Below, piece by piece: positions 47,153-56,563 of a stretch of 64,000 nucleotides of DNA. The position numbers and the translations under genes are program-made. Numbering within the stretch: position 1 is the stretch's first letter; each line of letters opens with the position of its first letter. Below the pieces are notes generated by a model. It was not told where the DNA came from and made no database searches. It worked only from the letters and a program-made list of their open reading frames with translations. The stretch covers positions 1 to 64,000 of the forward strand of contig NZ_JAMXMB010000009.1 of assembly GCF_024055635.1 (NCBI RefSeq), read 5' to 3'. This DNA is from Microbacterium yannicii (GTDB lineage Bacteria > Actinomycetota > Actinomycetes > Actinomycetales > Microbacteriaceae).

Positions 47153-48285
47153 GCTCCACCACCCGCCCCACCCTGTCGGCCGCACTCGACGGCTGCACGA
47201 TCGTCATCGCCGTCGACCGTCGCTCGTCCGAGCTGGCCGCCGCTCTGGAACGCCACGGCGCGCAGGTCCGCCACGCACCGGCGCTCACGATCGTGCCGCA
47301 CATCGACGACGACGCGCTGATCGCCGCCACGCTCGAGCTCATCGCACGTCAGCCCGACGTCGTGGTCGCGACCACGGGTGTCGGCTTTCGCGGCTGGATG
47401 GAGGCGGCCGACGAGGCAGGGCTCCTCGACGATCTGCACGCCGCGCTCGCCCGCGCGCAGATCGTCGCCCGCGGCCCCAAGGCCCGCGGCGCGATCCAGC
47501 AGGCGGGTCTGACCGCGGACTGGGTGGCGGAGTCCGAGACGTCCGTCGAACTCGGCGAGTTCCTGCTCGCCGAGGGAGTCGCCGGCAGGCGGGTCGCCGT
47601 GCAGCACCACGGCTCGGGCGCCGACGGCCTCGACGAGCTGTTCACGCGCGCCGGTGCCGACGTGGTGAGCCTCACCGTCTACCGGTGGGGCCCGCCGCCG
47701 GATCCGGCGGCGGTCTCGCGCTCGGTCGTCGCGGCCGCGGCAGGCGAGGTCGACGCCGTGCTCTTCACCTCCGCACCCGGCGCCGCCGAGTGGATCACCG
47801 CGGCCCGGAACGAAGGCGTGCTCGAGGCGATCGTCGAGCGGGAGACGGAGCGGCGCGTGCTCATGGCCGCCGTCGGGCCGATCACCGCAGGTCCGCTGCA
47901 GGATGCGGGGCTGCACCCGCTGATCGCCGAGCGCGGCCGTCTCGGCTCTCTCGTAAGAGCCGTCGTGACGCATTTCGGCGGCGGCGGCGCGGCATCCCTT
48001 CCCACCTCCGCGGGTCGGCTCGAGCTGCGCAGCGGCGGGATCGTCCTGGACGGACGGCACATCGCGCTCTCGCGCAGCGCCACCGACATCGTCGCGGCCC
48101 TGTTCGACGCGCAGGGCGGCGTGGTCTCACGTCCGCGCCTGCAGGCGGCGCTCCCCCGGTCGGGAGAGAACACGCATGCGGTCGAGATGGCCGTCGCCCG
48201 GCTGCGCGAGGCGCTGGCCGTGCCCGACCTGGTGAAGACGGTCGTCAAGCGCGGCTACCGGCTCAACGTCATCGAGCCCGCCTGA
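47149..48285 (+). CDS. HemD-like domain fused to an OmpR-type DNA-binding domain (NnaR-like regulator)
   Basis: The 378-residue protein has an uroporphyrinogen-III synthase-like N-terminal module (about 1-265; IVPHIDDDALIAATLELIA, VQHHGSGADGLDELFTRAG) joined to a C-terminal winged-helix domain (about 275-378; ALSRSATDIVAALFDAQGGVVSRPRL, ENTHAVEMAVARLREAL, VVKRGYRLNV). In Streptomyces the equivalent fusion, NnaR, helps GlnR activate nitrate/nitrite genes. The TTG start overlaps the cobA stop. Both porphyrin synthesis and regulation are possible. Given its place in the nir operon, control of nirB and narK is my preferred reading, by analogy. Confidence 0.85.
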   Translation: MSSTTRPTLSAALDGCTIVIAVDRRSSELAAALERHGAQVRHAPALTIVPHIDDDALIAATLELIARQPDVVVATTGVGFRGWMEAADEAGLLDDLHAALARAQIVARGPKARGAIQQAGLTADWVAESETSVELGEFLLAEGVAGRRVAVQHHGSGADGLDELFTRAGADVVSLTVYRWGPPPDPAAVSRSVVAAAAGEVDAVLFTSAPGAAEWITAARNEGVLEAIVERETERRVLMAAVGPITAGPLQDAGLHPLIAERGRLGSLVRAVVTHFGGGGAASLPTSAGRLELRSGGIVLDGRHIALSRSATDIVAALFDAQGGVVSRPRLQAALPRSGENTHAVEMAVARLREALAVPDLVKTVVKRGYRLNVIEPA

Positions 48286-48303
48286 GCGGCGCCGGCGATC
48301 GCG

Positions 48304-49005
48304 TCAGGTCGCCGACTCGGGTGCGGGCTCCCGCAGCAGGTCGGGACGGTGCGCCCGGGTGCGTTCGAGGCTCTGCTCGCGCCGCCACGCCGCGATGGCG
48401 CCGTGGTTGCCGCTGAGCAGCACCGGAGGAACCTCCATGCCCCGCCATTCGGCGGGCTTGGTGTAGCTGGGGTACTCGAGCAGCCCCAGCTCGTGCGACT
48501 CCTCCACGAGGCTCTCGGGGTTGCCGACGACGCCGGGGATGAGGCGCGACACCGCCTCGATGACGGCCATCGCGGCCACCTCGCCGCCGTTCAGCACGTA
48601 GTCCCCCAGGCTGACGAGCCGCACGCGACCGCGCGCGGCGTAGTGATCGACGACGCGCTGGTCGATGCCCTCGTAGCGTCCGCAGGCGAAGACGAGGTGC
48701 TTCTCCTCCGCCAGCTCCCGCGCCATCGGCTGCGTGAACAGCTCGCCGGCGGGTGAGGGCACCAGCAGCACGGCGTCCTCGCTCAGCAGCTCGTCCAGCG
48801 CCTCGCCCCACGGCTCCGGCTTCATCACCATGCCCGCGCCGCCGCCGTAGGGGGTGTCGTCGACGGTGCGATGGCGGTCGTGCGTCCAGTCGCGAAGGTC
48901 GTGGACGTGCATGTCGAGGATTCCGCGGTCACGGGCCTTTCCGATCAGCGAGACGCCGAGCACGTCGAAGAACGTCGGGAAGATCGTGACGATGTCGACG
49001 CGCAT
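48304..49005 (-). CDS. trmD: tRNA (guanine-N1-)-methyltransferase
   Basis: Methylates G37 next to the anticodon and prevents frameshifting. The 233-residue SPOUT-fold protein begins [21 protein letters not shown] and carries [33 protein letters not shown], the knot strand [16 protein letters not shown] and [15 protein letters not shown]. It normally sits between rimM and rplS. Here it is isolated inside the nitrate assimilation region, with nir genes on one side and narK on the other. A TAGACT box 7 nt upstream shows it has its own promoter. Confidence 0.96.
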   Translation of the reverse strand: MRVDIVTIFPTFFDVLGVSLIGKARDRGILDMHVHDLRDWTHDRHRTVDDTPYGGGAGMVMKPEPWGEALDELLSEDAVLLVPSPAGELFTQPMARELAEEKHLVFACGRYEGIDQRVVDHYAARGRVRLVSLGDYVLNGGEVAAMAVIEAVSRLIPGVVGNPESLVEESHELGLLEYPSYTKPAEWRGMEVPPVLLSGNHGAIAAWRREQSLERTRAHRPDLLREPAPESAT

Positions 49006-49012
49006 GCCTCCG

Positions 49013-49018
49013 AGTCTA
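49013..49018 (-). promoter_or_regulatory. -10 box for trmD
   Basis: TAGACT on the minus strand, 7 nt before the trmD ATG at 49005, in a sequence that also contains GGAGG. It fits near-leaderless transcription of trmD alone. Confidence 0.55.
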
Positions 49019-49075
49019 GGAGGCCGCCGTGTTTCCGATGTGTGACGGCGCATCCACCTCGGCGCGGGGGGTGCG

Positions 49076-49141
49076 GTGACGCAGAAGTGATCGAGAAGTA
49101 ACCGCGCGGGCTGACGGGCGGAAACACCGCGTTCCTAACGT
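49076..49141 (+). promoter_or_regulatory. narK promoter/operator block shared with nirB
   Basis: GTGAC, GTGAT and GTAAC stand at 11-bp intervals (49076, 49087, 49098), then GAAACACCGC at 49121 and TAACGT at 49136 as a likely -10. All offsets equal those of the nirB block. This is probably a common nitrogen-response operator; GlnR and/or the HemD-HTH protein are candidate binders by analogy. Confidence 0.55.
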
Positions 49142-49188
49142 GGGAGACACACTCACCCCACGTGTTTGCTCACCCTCAGGGAGGCGCC

Positions 49189-50622
49189 ATGACCACGACC
49201 GATTCGCCGTCGACGACGGATACCGCAGCATCGCCCCGCACCATCTCGCCGGCCGACGCGCCGGTCACCCTCGCTCATCGCCCCGGGCGCTGGATCGACG
49301 GCTGGAACCCGGAGAACGGAGCATTCTGGGAGTCGCAGGGCCGCAGCATCGCCCGGCGCAACCTCGGATGGTCGATCTTCGCCGAGTTCCTCGGCTTCAT
49401 CATCTGGCAGCTGTGGAGCATCGTCGTCGTGATGCTCCCCGCCGCGGGCTTCACGCTGTCGAGCTCCGAGCTGTTCTGGCTGATCTCGGTGCCGAGCCTC
49501 GTCGGCGCGACCCTCCGATTCCCCTACACCTTCATGGTGGCGATCTTCGGCGGGCGCAACTGGACCATCGTGTCGGCGGGTCTGCTGCTCATCCCGGCCA
49601 CCCTGCTCGGCTTCGTCGTCGCGAACCCCGAGACGCCCTTCGGAGTGCTGCTCCTCGTCGCCGCGCTCGGCGGTGTCGGCGGCGGCAACTTCGCGAGCTC
49701 GATGGCCAACATCACGTACTTCTTCCCGCAGAAGGAGAAGGGGTGGGCGCTCGGCCTCAACGCCGCGGGCGGCAACCTCGGCACGGCCGTTGCGCAGTTC
49801 GCCGTGCCGATCGTCGTCACCATCGGCGCCGCAGCCACCATCAACATCTCGCTCGCAGGCTGGATGTGGATCCCGCTCATCCTCGTCGCGATGTGGGGCG
49901 CGTGGCGCTACATGGACAACCTGTCGTCTGCGAAGGCCGATTTCGCCGGTGCTGCCGGCGCGCTGCGTGAGCCGCACCTGTGGCTCATGGCCCTGCTCTA
50001 CATCGGCACGTTCGGCTCGTTCATCGGCTTCGCCAGCGTCTTCCCGAAGCTCATCGCCGACCAGTTCCCCGAGTACTCGTCGTTCCAGATCGGGTCGGCG
50101 TCGCTGACGCTGGCCTTCCTCGGCGCCCTCGTCGGGTCGCTCGCCCGTCCGTTCGGCGGAAGGCTCGCCGACCGGATCGGCGGGGCCCGCGTCACCGTCG
50201 GCGCGTTCGCGGTCATGGCGCTCGGAGCGCTGTCCCTCATCTGGACCATGCCGGTGCAGAACTTCTGGGTGTTCCTGGGCTGCTTCCTGGTCCTCTTCGC
50301 TGCGACCGGCGTGGGCAACGGGTCGACCTACCGGATGATCCCGAGCATCTTCGCGGCTCGCGGCCTGGCCCGGCATGCACTCCCCGGTACGCCCGAGGGC
50401 GTGACACTGCAGCGCAGGGCCGCCGCGGCCCTGGGCCTCATCTCGGCCATCGGCGCGTACGGCGGCTTCCTCATCCCGCAGGTGCTCAACGCCTCGCAGC
50501 TGGCCACCGGCGGGTACACCGCCGCGTTCTACGGCTTCGTCGGCGCGTACGTCGCGCTCATGGTCATCACCGTCCTGGTCTACGTCATCCCGCGCACCTC
50601 GCTCGCCGGCCAGCGCATCTGA
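49189..50622 (+). CDS. narK: nitrate/nitrite transporter (MFS, NNP family)
   Basis: Inner-membrane permease that brings nitrate in, or exchanges nitrate and nitrite. The 477-residue protein has about twelve membrane helices, with a soluble N-terminal tail of about 60 residues. The NNP-type loops are present: WSIVVVMLPAAGF, the glycine-rich segment after KGWALGLNAAGGNLG in the first half, and GRLADRIGGARVT plus ATGVGNGSTYRMIP in the second. GGGAGG lies 5 nt before the ATG at 49189. A perfect terminator follows. It probably feeds the nitrate reductase encoded next on the other strand. Confidence 0.93.
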   Translation: MTTTDSPSTTDTAASPRTISPADAPVTLAHRPGRWIDGWNPENGAFWESQGRSIARRNLGWSIFAEFLGFIIWQLWSIVVVMLPAAGFTLSSSELFWLISVPSLVGATLRFPYTFMVAIFGGRNWTIVSAGLLLIPATLLGFVVANPETPFGVLLLVAALGGVGGGNFASSMANITYFFPQKEKGWALGLNAAGGNLGTAVAQFAVPIVVTIGAAATINISLAGWMWIPLILVAMWGAWRYMDNLSSAKADFAGAAGALREPHLWLMALLYIGTFGSFIGFASVFPKLIADQFPEYSSFQIGSASLTLAFLGALVGSLARPFGGRLADRIGGARVTVGAFAVMALGALSLIWTMPVQNFWVFLGCFLVLFAATGVGNGSTYRMIPSIFAARGLARHALPGTPEGVTLQRRAAAALGLISAIGAYGGFLIPQVLNASQLATGGYTAAFYGFVGAYVALMVITVLVYVIPRTSLAGQRI

Positions 50623-50638
50623 CGCAGAGTCCTGACCG

Positions 50639-50676
50639 AACGGGATGCCTCACCCTGAGGCATCCCGTTCTTTCCT
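50639..50676 (+). terminator. intrinsic terminator after narK
   Basis: AACGGGATGCCTCA and TGAGGCATCCCGTT pair perfectly over 14 bp with a 3-nt loop, followed by CTTTCC. It starts 17 nt after the narK stop. Confidence 0.85.
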
Positions 50677-50719
50677 GCGTCCTCCCCGGAATCGCGAACC
50701 GGTGGAGCTCAGAGCGTCC

Positions 50720-50783
50720 GGAACCGCGAAAGGGCAGATCTCCGCCTGTCGCCGCGAGCGGAGATCTCCCCTTTCGCGATTCC
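50720..50783. repeat. 64-bp imperfect palindrome (REP-like)
   Basis: Arms of 26 nt at 50720-50745 and 50758-50783 are inverted copies with two mismatches around a 12-nt loop. The end word GGAAYCGCGAA is repeated again at 50688. It lies between narK and the convergent nitrate reductase gene. It may act as a bidirectional terminator or be a dispersed REP element. Other genomic copies are not visible here. Confidence 0.6.
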
Positions 50784-50808
50784 CCGCGAGCGGTGAACGG
50801 GCGGCGCG

Positions 50809-53800
50809 TCAGTACACGTCGCGGACGTAGCGCTCCTCGGCGGCGAGGGTGCGCGTGTACTCCGACGCGGCCTCCTCCGAGAGCTTGCCGTGCTGCTGCG
50901 CGATGGCGACGAGCGTCGCGTCGACGTCCTTCGCCATGCGCGTCGCGTCGCCGCACACGTAGACGTGCGCGCCCTCCTCGAGCCAGCGCCACAGCCGCGC
51001 ACCGTGCTCGATCATGCGGTCCTGCACGTAGATCTTCTGCCGCTGGTCCCGCGAGAAGGCGAGGTCGAGGCGCGTGAGGAAGCCGTCCTCGCGCATCCCC
51101 TCGAGCTCCTCGCGGTAGTAGAAGTCCGTGGCGGCATGCTGCTCTCCGAAGAACAGCCAGTTGCGGCCGGTGTGGCCGTCTGCCCGGCGATCGTGCAGGA
51201 ACCCGCGGAACGGCGCGATGCCGGTCCCCGGGCCGATCATGATCATGGGCGTGTCGCCCGCGGCGGGCGGCCGGAAGGCCGGCGATCGCTGCAGGTACAC
51301 GGGCGCCGACGCCGCATCCCCGTCAGCGAGGAACGTCGAGCACACCCCGCCGCGCGCGCGGCCGGACTCCGTCTCGAAGCGCACCACCGAGACCGTCAGC
51401 TCCACGGTGTCGGCGTCGCTCTTGGGGCTGGAGGAGATCGAGTACTGCCGCGGCTGCAGGCGCTTCAGCACGCCGACCCAGTCGGCGGCGCCGGCGGCGA
51501 CCGGGAAATCGCGGACCAGGTCCACCGCCTGCTGGCTCCACAGGAACTGTTCGAGGCGCCCCTTGTTCTCGCGCCGAAGCAGGGCCGACAGCGTGCCGTC
51601 GCCACTGCGCTCAGCGATGAAGCGGACGAGGTCGAGCGGTGTCTTGGTGATGTCGAGCCGGGTGCGGAGGGCGTCGACGAACGTGCGCTCCTGGCCGTCG
51701 AGCTCGACGATCGTGTGCGGCGCGATCCCCGTGGCCTCGAGCCACTCCGCGACGACACCCGGCGAGTTGGCGCAGACCACTCCCAGCGAATCGCCCGCCT
51801 CGTATCGCGCGCCCGTGTCGGAGAGGTCGAACGCGATGCGCCGCACCTCCTTCTGCGAACCGGGGCCGCTGAGCAGGTCGTTGCGGACCAGCGTCGCGCC
51901 CACCGGGTTCGAGCGGCTGAAGAACCGGCGGGCGGGCGGCGCCTGGAGGCCGACTGCTGCTCCCCCAGCACCCACCGACGCGGCGCCGGCGCCCTCCGCC
52001 ACCAGCGTCTCGAGGATCTGGGTGAGCCACGCCGCCCGGGGCTCCTCGGCATCGGGCTCGAGGTCGACACGCTGCAGGAGCGCCGTCGCGCCGAGCTCGC
52101 CGAGCCGCGCGTCGAGCCTGCGCCCGTGGCCGCAGAAGTCGTCGTAGTTGGAATCACCGAGCGCGAGCACCGCGTAGCGGAGGCCCGACAGGGCGGGTGC
52201 GCCGTCGGCGTTGAGCTCGTGCCACAGTGCCGCCGCATTGTCGGGCGGGCCGCCGTCGCCGAAGGTGGACGTCACGACGAGCAGCCGGCGCACGGCGGTG
52301 AGATCCGTGGCACGGAGCTCTGCCATGCTGCGGGCGCGGGCCGGGATCCCGCGCGCTCCGAGTGCCGCGGTCGCCGCCTCGGCGAACTCCTCGGCGTTGC
52401 CCGTCTGCGAGCCCCACAGCACCACGACTTCGTCCTGGGCGGCGGCCGTCGGCATCCCGCCTCCGACCGTGGTTCGCGAGTAGGCGCCGGCGAGCACGCC
52501 GTCGAACCATGCCCGCGCCGGCCCACCGAGCGGCGCCTCGACCGGCAGCACCGGCACCTCGCCGGGGGCGAGCACCGCCGAGCGCACCGCCGAGAGGAAG
52601 CCGGCGAGGTAGGCGCCTTCGAGATCGTTGAGCGACGGCGGCGCGAGATCGACCCCGGCAGCCGCCAGCGCCTCGTCGGCCGAGCCGGTCGCCGCACCGC
52701 CCGGCGGAGGCCCGACTCGCCGCAGCGTCACCGCGGCGAACTTGAACTCGGGCTGCGCCGACAGCGGATCGACCGCGTCGTTGGTCACCGCGTTGACCGT
52801 CACGTACTCGCCATGCTCGTCGTTCCAGTGGAACGGCGCGAACAGGCCTCCGGGCTGGACGCGGTCGGTCAGCACCGCGGGCACGACGAAGCGGCCGCGG
52901 CGCGAGGCGACCTCGACGAGGTCGCCCTCGGCGATCCCGTGCCGCTCGGCATCCGCGGGATGCACCTCCACGAACGGGCCGGGATGCAGCTTCGCCAGCT
53001 TCGCGACGCGGCCCGTCTTCGTGAGCGTGTGCCAGTGGTGGGGCAGCCGGCCCGTGTTGAGCACCCATGGGTAGTCGTCGTCGGGCAGCTCCGCGGGTGG
53101 TAGGTGCGGGCGGGCGAGGAACTGCGCACGGCGCGACGGCGTCGCGAAGGCGAGGCGCGGCACCGAGCCGTCGTCGTCGACGTGCAGCGACTGGCTGATC
53201 CCGTCGTTGAGATACCGGATCGGATGCCGCGTCGCGGCGTCGTCCGGCGGCGCGGGCCATTGCACGGGGGTCTCGCGCAGCCGCTCGTACGTGACGCCGC
53301 GCAGGTCCCACCCGGTCTGCGGATTCCAGAAACGGCGGATCTCGTCGAACACCTCGTCGCTCGAGGAGAAGTCGAACCCGGCGAACTCCATCGCGCGCGC
53401 CACCTGGCAGATGATGAGCCAGTCCGGCTGCGCCTCGCCCGGAGCGGGCAGCACGTCGCGGACCAGCGTGAGCGTGCGATCGCTGTTGACCGTGACGCCG
53501 TCCGCTTCCACCCACAGCGTGGCGGGCAGCAGGATGTCGGCGTACGCGGTGGTCGCCGTCTCGGTGTAGACGTCCTGGGCGATGACGAGCTCGGCGTTCT
53601 CGAGCGCCTCGATCACCGTCTTGCGGTTCGCGACCGACGCGACGGGGTTGCTGCAGATGATCCACACCGCCTTGATCTCGCCGTCGGCGGCGCGGCGGAA
53701 CATGTCGATGGTGCCGGCGCCGGATTCGGCGCGGATCGACCCCGGCTCGAGGCCCCAGATGTCTTCCACGAAGGCGCGGTCCGCGGCACTGAACACCGCG

Positions 53801-54867
53801 CGCTGGCCCGGCAGCCCCGGACCCATGTAGCCCATCTCGCGCCCGCCCATCGCGTTGGGCTGACCGGTCAGCGAGAACGGCCCGCTTCCCGGCCGGCAGA
53901 TGGCGCCGGTGGCGAGATGGAGGTTGCAGATCGCGTTGGTCGACCACGTGCCGTGCGTGGACTGGTTGAGGCCCATCGTCCACAGCGTCATCCACTCGTC
54001 GGCCTCGCCGATCCAGCGGGCGGCGGTGCGGATGTCGTCCTCCGCGAGTCCGGTGAGCTCCGCCACCCGCGCGGGCGGGTACTCGGCGAGGACCTCCGCC
54101 ATGTGCTCCCATCCCTCGGTGTGGGCTGCGATGAACTCCTCATCGATGTCGCCCGCCTCCACGAGCAGATGCAGCAGGCCGTTGAGGAGCGCCAGGTCTG
54201 TTCCCGGGGCGATCTGCAGGAAGAGATCGGCACGGTCGGCGGTCGTGGTCCGGCGGGGGTCGACGACGATGAGCTTCGCGCCCTGCTTGAGGCGGTCAGC
54301 CATCCGCAGGAACAGGATCGGGTGGCAGTCGGCCGTGTTCGAGCCGATGACGAAGAAGAGGTCGGCGTGGTCGAAGTCCTCGTACGAACCGGGCGGGCCG
54401 TCGGCACCGAGCGACTGCTTGTAGCCGGTCCCGGCCGACGCCATGCAGAGGCGGGAGTTCGACTCGATGTGGATGCCCCGGAGGGCGCCCTTCACGAGCT
54501 TGTTCGAGAGGTACTGGGCCTCCATGCTCATCTGCCCCGACACGTACATCGCGATGGCATCGGGCCCGTGCTCGTCGAGGATGGCGCGCAGGCGGGTCGC
54601 GGCATCCGTCACCGCGTCTGCGAGCGCCACCGGCTCGGCCGGCTCGCCACGCGCGGGACGCACGTGCGCGGACGTCATGCGGCCGGGCGCGTGCATGAGC
54701 TCCGCGTGGGTGGCGCCCTTGGTGCACAGCCGTCCGGCGTTCGTGGGGTGGGAGCGGTCGCCCGCCACCTTGATGGCGAGCGGATGCCCCGCCCCGGCGT
54801 CGGAGGTCGTCACCGAGATACCGCAGCCGACGCCGCAGTAGGAGCACACGGTGCGTACTTCGCCCAT
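50809..54867 (-). CDS. assimilatory nitrate reductase fused to a CysJ-like diflavin reductase
   Basis: A 1352-residue fusion. N-terminus: molybdopterin oxidoreductase with the [4Fe-4S] ligands C8, C11, C15 and C48 (VCSYCGVGC...GRLCTKG), then the Mo-cofactor domains to about 735. A linker leads to a flavodoxin domain ([14 protein letters not shown], about 812-950) and a FAD/NADPH module like CysJ/cytochrome P450 reductase ([38 protein letters not shown], ending VRDVY). It would reduce nitrate to nitrite directly with NADPH, without a separate reductase subunit. It is convergent with narK. The active-site ligand to Mo cannot be assigned by eye. Confidence 0.93.
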   Translation of the reverse strand: MGEVRTVCSYCGVGCGISVTTSDAGAGHPLAIKVAGDRSHPTNAGRLCTKGATHAELMHAPGRMTSAHVRPARGEPAEPVALADAVTDAATRLRAILDEHGPDAIAMYVSGQMSMEAQYLSNKLVKGALRGIHIESNSRLCMASAGTGYKQSLGADGPPGSYEDFDHADLFFVIGSNTADCHPILFLRMADRLKQGAKLIVVDPRRTTTADRADLFLQIAPGTDLALLNGLLHLLVEAGDIDEEFIAAHTEGWEHMAEVLAEYPPARVAELTGLAEDDIRTAARWIGEADEWMTLWTMGLNQSTHGTWSTNAICNLHLATGAICRPGSGPFSLTGQPNAMGGREMGYMGPGLPGQRAVFSAADRAFVEDIWGLEPGSIRAESGAGTIDMFRRAADGEIKAVWIICSNPVASVANRKTVIEALENAELVIAQDVYTETATTAYADILLPATLWVEADGVTVNSDRTLTLVRDVLPAPGEAQPDWLIICQVARAMEFAGFDFSSSDEVFDEIRRFWNPQTGWDLRGVTYERLRETPVQWPAPPDDAATRHPIRYLNDGISQSLHVDDDGSVPRLAFATPSRRAQFLARPHLPPAELPDDDYPWVLNTGRLPHHWHTLTKTGRVAKLAKLHPGPFVEVHPADAERHGIAEGDLVEVASRRGRFVVPAVLTDRVQPGGLFAPFHWNDEHGEYVTVNAVTNDAVDPLSAQPEFKFAAVTLRRVGPPPGGAATGSADEALAAAGVDLAPPSLNDLEGAYLAGFLSAVRSAVLAPGEVPVLPVEAPLGGPARAWFDGVLAGAYSRTTVGGGMPTAAAQDEVVVLWGSQTGNAEEFAEAATAALGARGIPARARSMAELRATDLTAVRRLLVVTSTFGDGGPPDNAAALWHELNADGAPALSGLRYAVLALGDSNYDDFCGHGRRLDARLGELGATALLQRVDLEPDAEEPRAAWLTQILETLVAEGAGAASVGAGGAAVGLQAPPARRFFSRSNPVGATLVRNDLLSGPGSQKEVRRIAFDLSDTGARYEAGDSLGVVCANSPGVVAEWLEATGIAPHTIVELDGQERTFVDALRTRLDITKTPLDLVRFIAERSGDGTLSALLRRENKGRLEQFLWSQQAVDLVRDFPVAAGAADWVGVLKRLQPRQYSISSSPKSDADTVELTVSVVRFETESGRARGGVCSTFLADGDAASAPVYLQRSPAFRPPAAGDTPMIMIGPGTGIAPFRGFLHDRRADGHTGRNWLFFGEQHAATDFYYREELEGMREDGFLTRLDLAFSRDQRQKIYVQDRMIEHGARLWRWLEEGAHVYVCGDATRMAKDVDATLVAIAQQHGKLSEEAASEYTRTLAAEERYVRDVY

Positions 54868-54967
54868 GCCTCGATGATCCGGGACGGACGTTCCGGGACG
54901 TGTCCCGCCGTGTTACCCGCAGATCACATCTGCTGCACGAGGGCCGGAGGCGCTGCGTGAGACCGAG

Positions 54968-55657
54968 TCAGTCCGTGGTTTCGGCGGGGCCGGAAGTCGG
55001 CGCGTCAGCGCTCTCGTCCGCGCTCACGTCGGTGTCGTCCGCGCTCACGTCGGTGTCGTCGGACAGGTCCTCGAAGAGGCCTGCCGGCGGGGTCACGATG
55101 ACGCGTCCGCCGGCCACGTCGACCTCCGGCACGATCGCCTTGACGAAGGGCACCAGCACTTCTTCGTCGCGCACCTTGACGATGAGCAGGTCCTGCGCCG
55201 GCATGTGATCGACACGGGCGACCTTCCCCACGATCTGCCCGTCGCGCACGACGTCGAGACCGACGAGCTGGTGGTCGAACCAGGCGTCATCCTCGGTGGG
55301 CGTGGCCTCGAGATCCTGATCGACCCAGAGGATCGCACGGAGGAGCTCCTCGGCCGCTTCGCGATCGTCGACACCGTCGAAGAAGGCGACAGGGTGGCTG
55401 TTCATCCAGCGGAACTCGCGCACCGTGAGCGGCTTGCCGTGCCACGGCGACGACTCCGGGACCTGCAGGGTGAATGTGGCCCCCGGAACGAAGCGGCCCT
55501 CGGGGTCGTCCGTGTACAGCTCGAGCTTGATGGCGCCCTTGAGTCCGTGCGCCTTGACGAGGCGACCGACCCGCAGCTGCGTCTTGCCTGTCGGGGGAAC
55601 GGCGTTCACGGGCTTGCGGGCGTCAGCGCCCGATCCCGCGGTGTTCTCGTCCGACAC
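54968..55657 (-). CDS. rimM: 16S rRNA processing protein RimM
   Basis: Assembly factor for the 30S head, binding S19. The 229-residue protein has the N-terminal beta-barrel (LRVGRLVKAHGLKGAIKLELYTDDPEGRF) and the PRC-barrel (WFDHQLVGLDVVRDGQIVGKVARVDHMPAQDLLIVK, LVPFVKAIVPEVDV). A tail of about 30 residues includes two tandem DDTDVSA units from a 21-bp repeat (55021-55062); this tail is not part of the fold. It follows khpA by 1 bp. trmD, its usual downstream partner, is 6 kb away. Confidence 0.94.
   Translation of the reverse strand: MSDENTAGSGADARKPVNAVPPTGKTQLRVGRLVKAHGLKGAIKLELYTDDPEGRFVPGATFTLQVPESSPWHGKPLTVREFRWMNSHPVAFFDGVDDREAAEELLRAILWVDQDLEATPTEDDAWFDHQLVGLDVVRDGQIVGKVARVDHMPAQDLLIVKVRDEEVLVPFVKAIVPEVDVAGGRVIVTPPAGLFEDLSDDTDVSADDTDVSADESADAPTSGPAETTD
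55021..55062. repeat. two tandem 21-bp repeats in rimM
   Basis: CGCTCACGTCGGTGTCGTC recurs after exactly 21 bp, so each unit adds seven residues (DDTDVSA) to the RimM tail. It could expand or contract by slippage without a frameshift. Confidence 0.8.
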
Positions 55658-55658
55658 C

Positions 55659-55889
55659 TCAGTCGTCCGCGACGTCGACGCGCACCCGGCGTCCGTCGGC
55701 GAGAGCGGCGATGAGGGTGCGCAGGGCTTTGGCCGTGCGGCCGCCGCGCCCGATCACGCGACCCCGGTCCTCGGGGTGGACGTGCACTTCGAGCACGTCA
55801 CCCCGGGGCGACGTGGACGAGTCGATGCGGACGTCGTCCGGGTGATCGACGATCCCCTTGACGACGTGTTCGAGCGCGGCGGCGAGCAA
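55659..55889 (-). CDS. khpA: KH-domain RNA-binding protein
   Basis: A 76-residue protein almost entirely made of one type II KH domain. The GxxG loop is in VIGRGGRTAKALRTLI, preceded by VEHV-like helix sequence (LEHVVKGIVDHPDDV). In Streptococcus and others KhpA works with KhpB/Jag and affects cell division, but that is not testable here. It lies between rpsP (4 bp upstream) and rimM (1 bp downstream), the usual position. Confidence 0.93.
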   Translation of the reverse strand: MLAAALEHVVKGIVDHPDDVRIDSSTSPRGDVLEVHVHPEDRGRVIGRGGRTAKALRTLIAALADGRRVRVDVADD

Positions 55890-55893
55890 CGGA

Positions 55894-56295
55894 TTACTCT
55901 GCGGACTCGGCGGCGGCCTCGTCGGCAGGAGCCTCGGCCTTCTTCTCCGCCTTCGGCTTGACGACCGACTTCTTCGAGGAGTCGATCTCGAACGCGGGCT
56001 TCTCCTCGCGGGTCTTCACGGTCGAGACCGCGTCCTTGTCGCCCTTGAACTTGCCCCAGTCGCCGGTGAGCTTCAGCAGCGCGGTGACCTGCTCGGTCGG
56101 CTGCGCACCGACGCTCAGCCAGTACTGCGCACGCTCGGAGTCGACCTCGATGAACGAGGGCTCCTCGGTGGGGTGGTACTTGCCGATCTCTTCGATGACA
56201 CGGCCGTCGCGCTTGGTGCGCGAGTCGGCCACGACGATGCGGTAGTAGGGCGCACGGATCTTGCCGAGGCGCTTGAGACGGATCTTGACAGCCAC
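55894..56295 (-). CDS. rpsP: 30S ribosomal protein S16
   Basis: Assembly and structural protein of the 30S body. The family core covers the first 80 or so residues ([54 protein letters not shown]). A Lys/Glu/Ala-rich tail of about 50 residues takes it to 133, which is typical of actinobacteria. The GTG at 56295 has AGGAG 6 nt upstream. First gene of rpsP-khpA-rimM, now separated from ffh by the YbdK-type gene. Confidence 0.96.
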   Translation of the reverse strand: MAVKIRLKRLGKIRAPYYRIVVADSRTKRDGRVIEEIGKYHPTEEPSFIEVDSERAQYWLSVGAQPTEQVTALLKLTGDWGKFKGDKDAVSTVKTREEKPAFEIDSSKKSVVKPKAEKKAEAPADEAAAESAE

Positions 56296-56389
56296 GATTC
56301 TCCTGAATGTGTGGAAAGTGAACGAACTGGTCGCCTGGGGAGTGGGGTGCACACCCGGCGGAAGCTCAGAAGGAGGACCGCCACGCCGG

Positions 56390-56428
56390 ATAGAGGGTCG
56401 AGCGGGTGGTCCAGCCCTCTATTCTGCC
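56390..56428 (-). promoter_or_regulatory. candidate rpsP promoter and leader inverted repeat
   Basis: On the minus strand TGGCAGAAT (56428-56420) resembles the rplS and map -10 boxes. Just downstream ATAGAGGG and CCCTCTAT (56422-56390) form an inverted repeat with 17 nt between. It may be a leader hairpin or an operator. The -35 (TTCGCG) is weak. Confidence 0.35.
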
Positions 56429-56551
56429 AGATGACGGCGTGCGCCGCGAACCAGTCGGGTTCTCCAGAGCCACCTTCGCAGCATCGGCCGCGCACCAGCG
56501 TGCGCGTGACAACGCGCGTCGCGAACCGGCCGGGTGGCGGCATCCGCATGC

Positions 56552-56557
56552 CAGACT
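56552..56557 (+). promoter_or_regulatory. -10-like box of leaderless YbdK-type gene
   Basis: CAGACT followed by exactly 6 nt and the ATG at 56564. It matches the geometry of mnmA and ligA, with C for T at position 1. Confidence 0.45.
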
Positions 56558-56563
56558 GTGCCC

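Noticed and set aside
49076..49130. Exact GlnR consensus (gTnAc-n6-GaAAc) at the nitrogen promoters
   Set aside because: GAAAC lies at n5, not n6, relative to the nearest GTnAC-like word, so only the 11-bp-phased GTnAC part is claimed, as a candidate.
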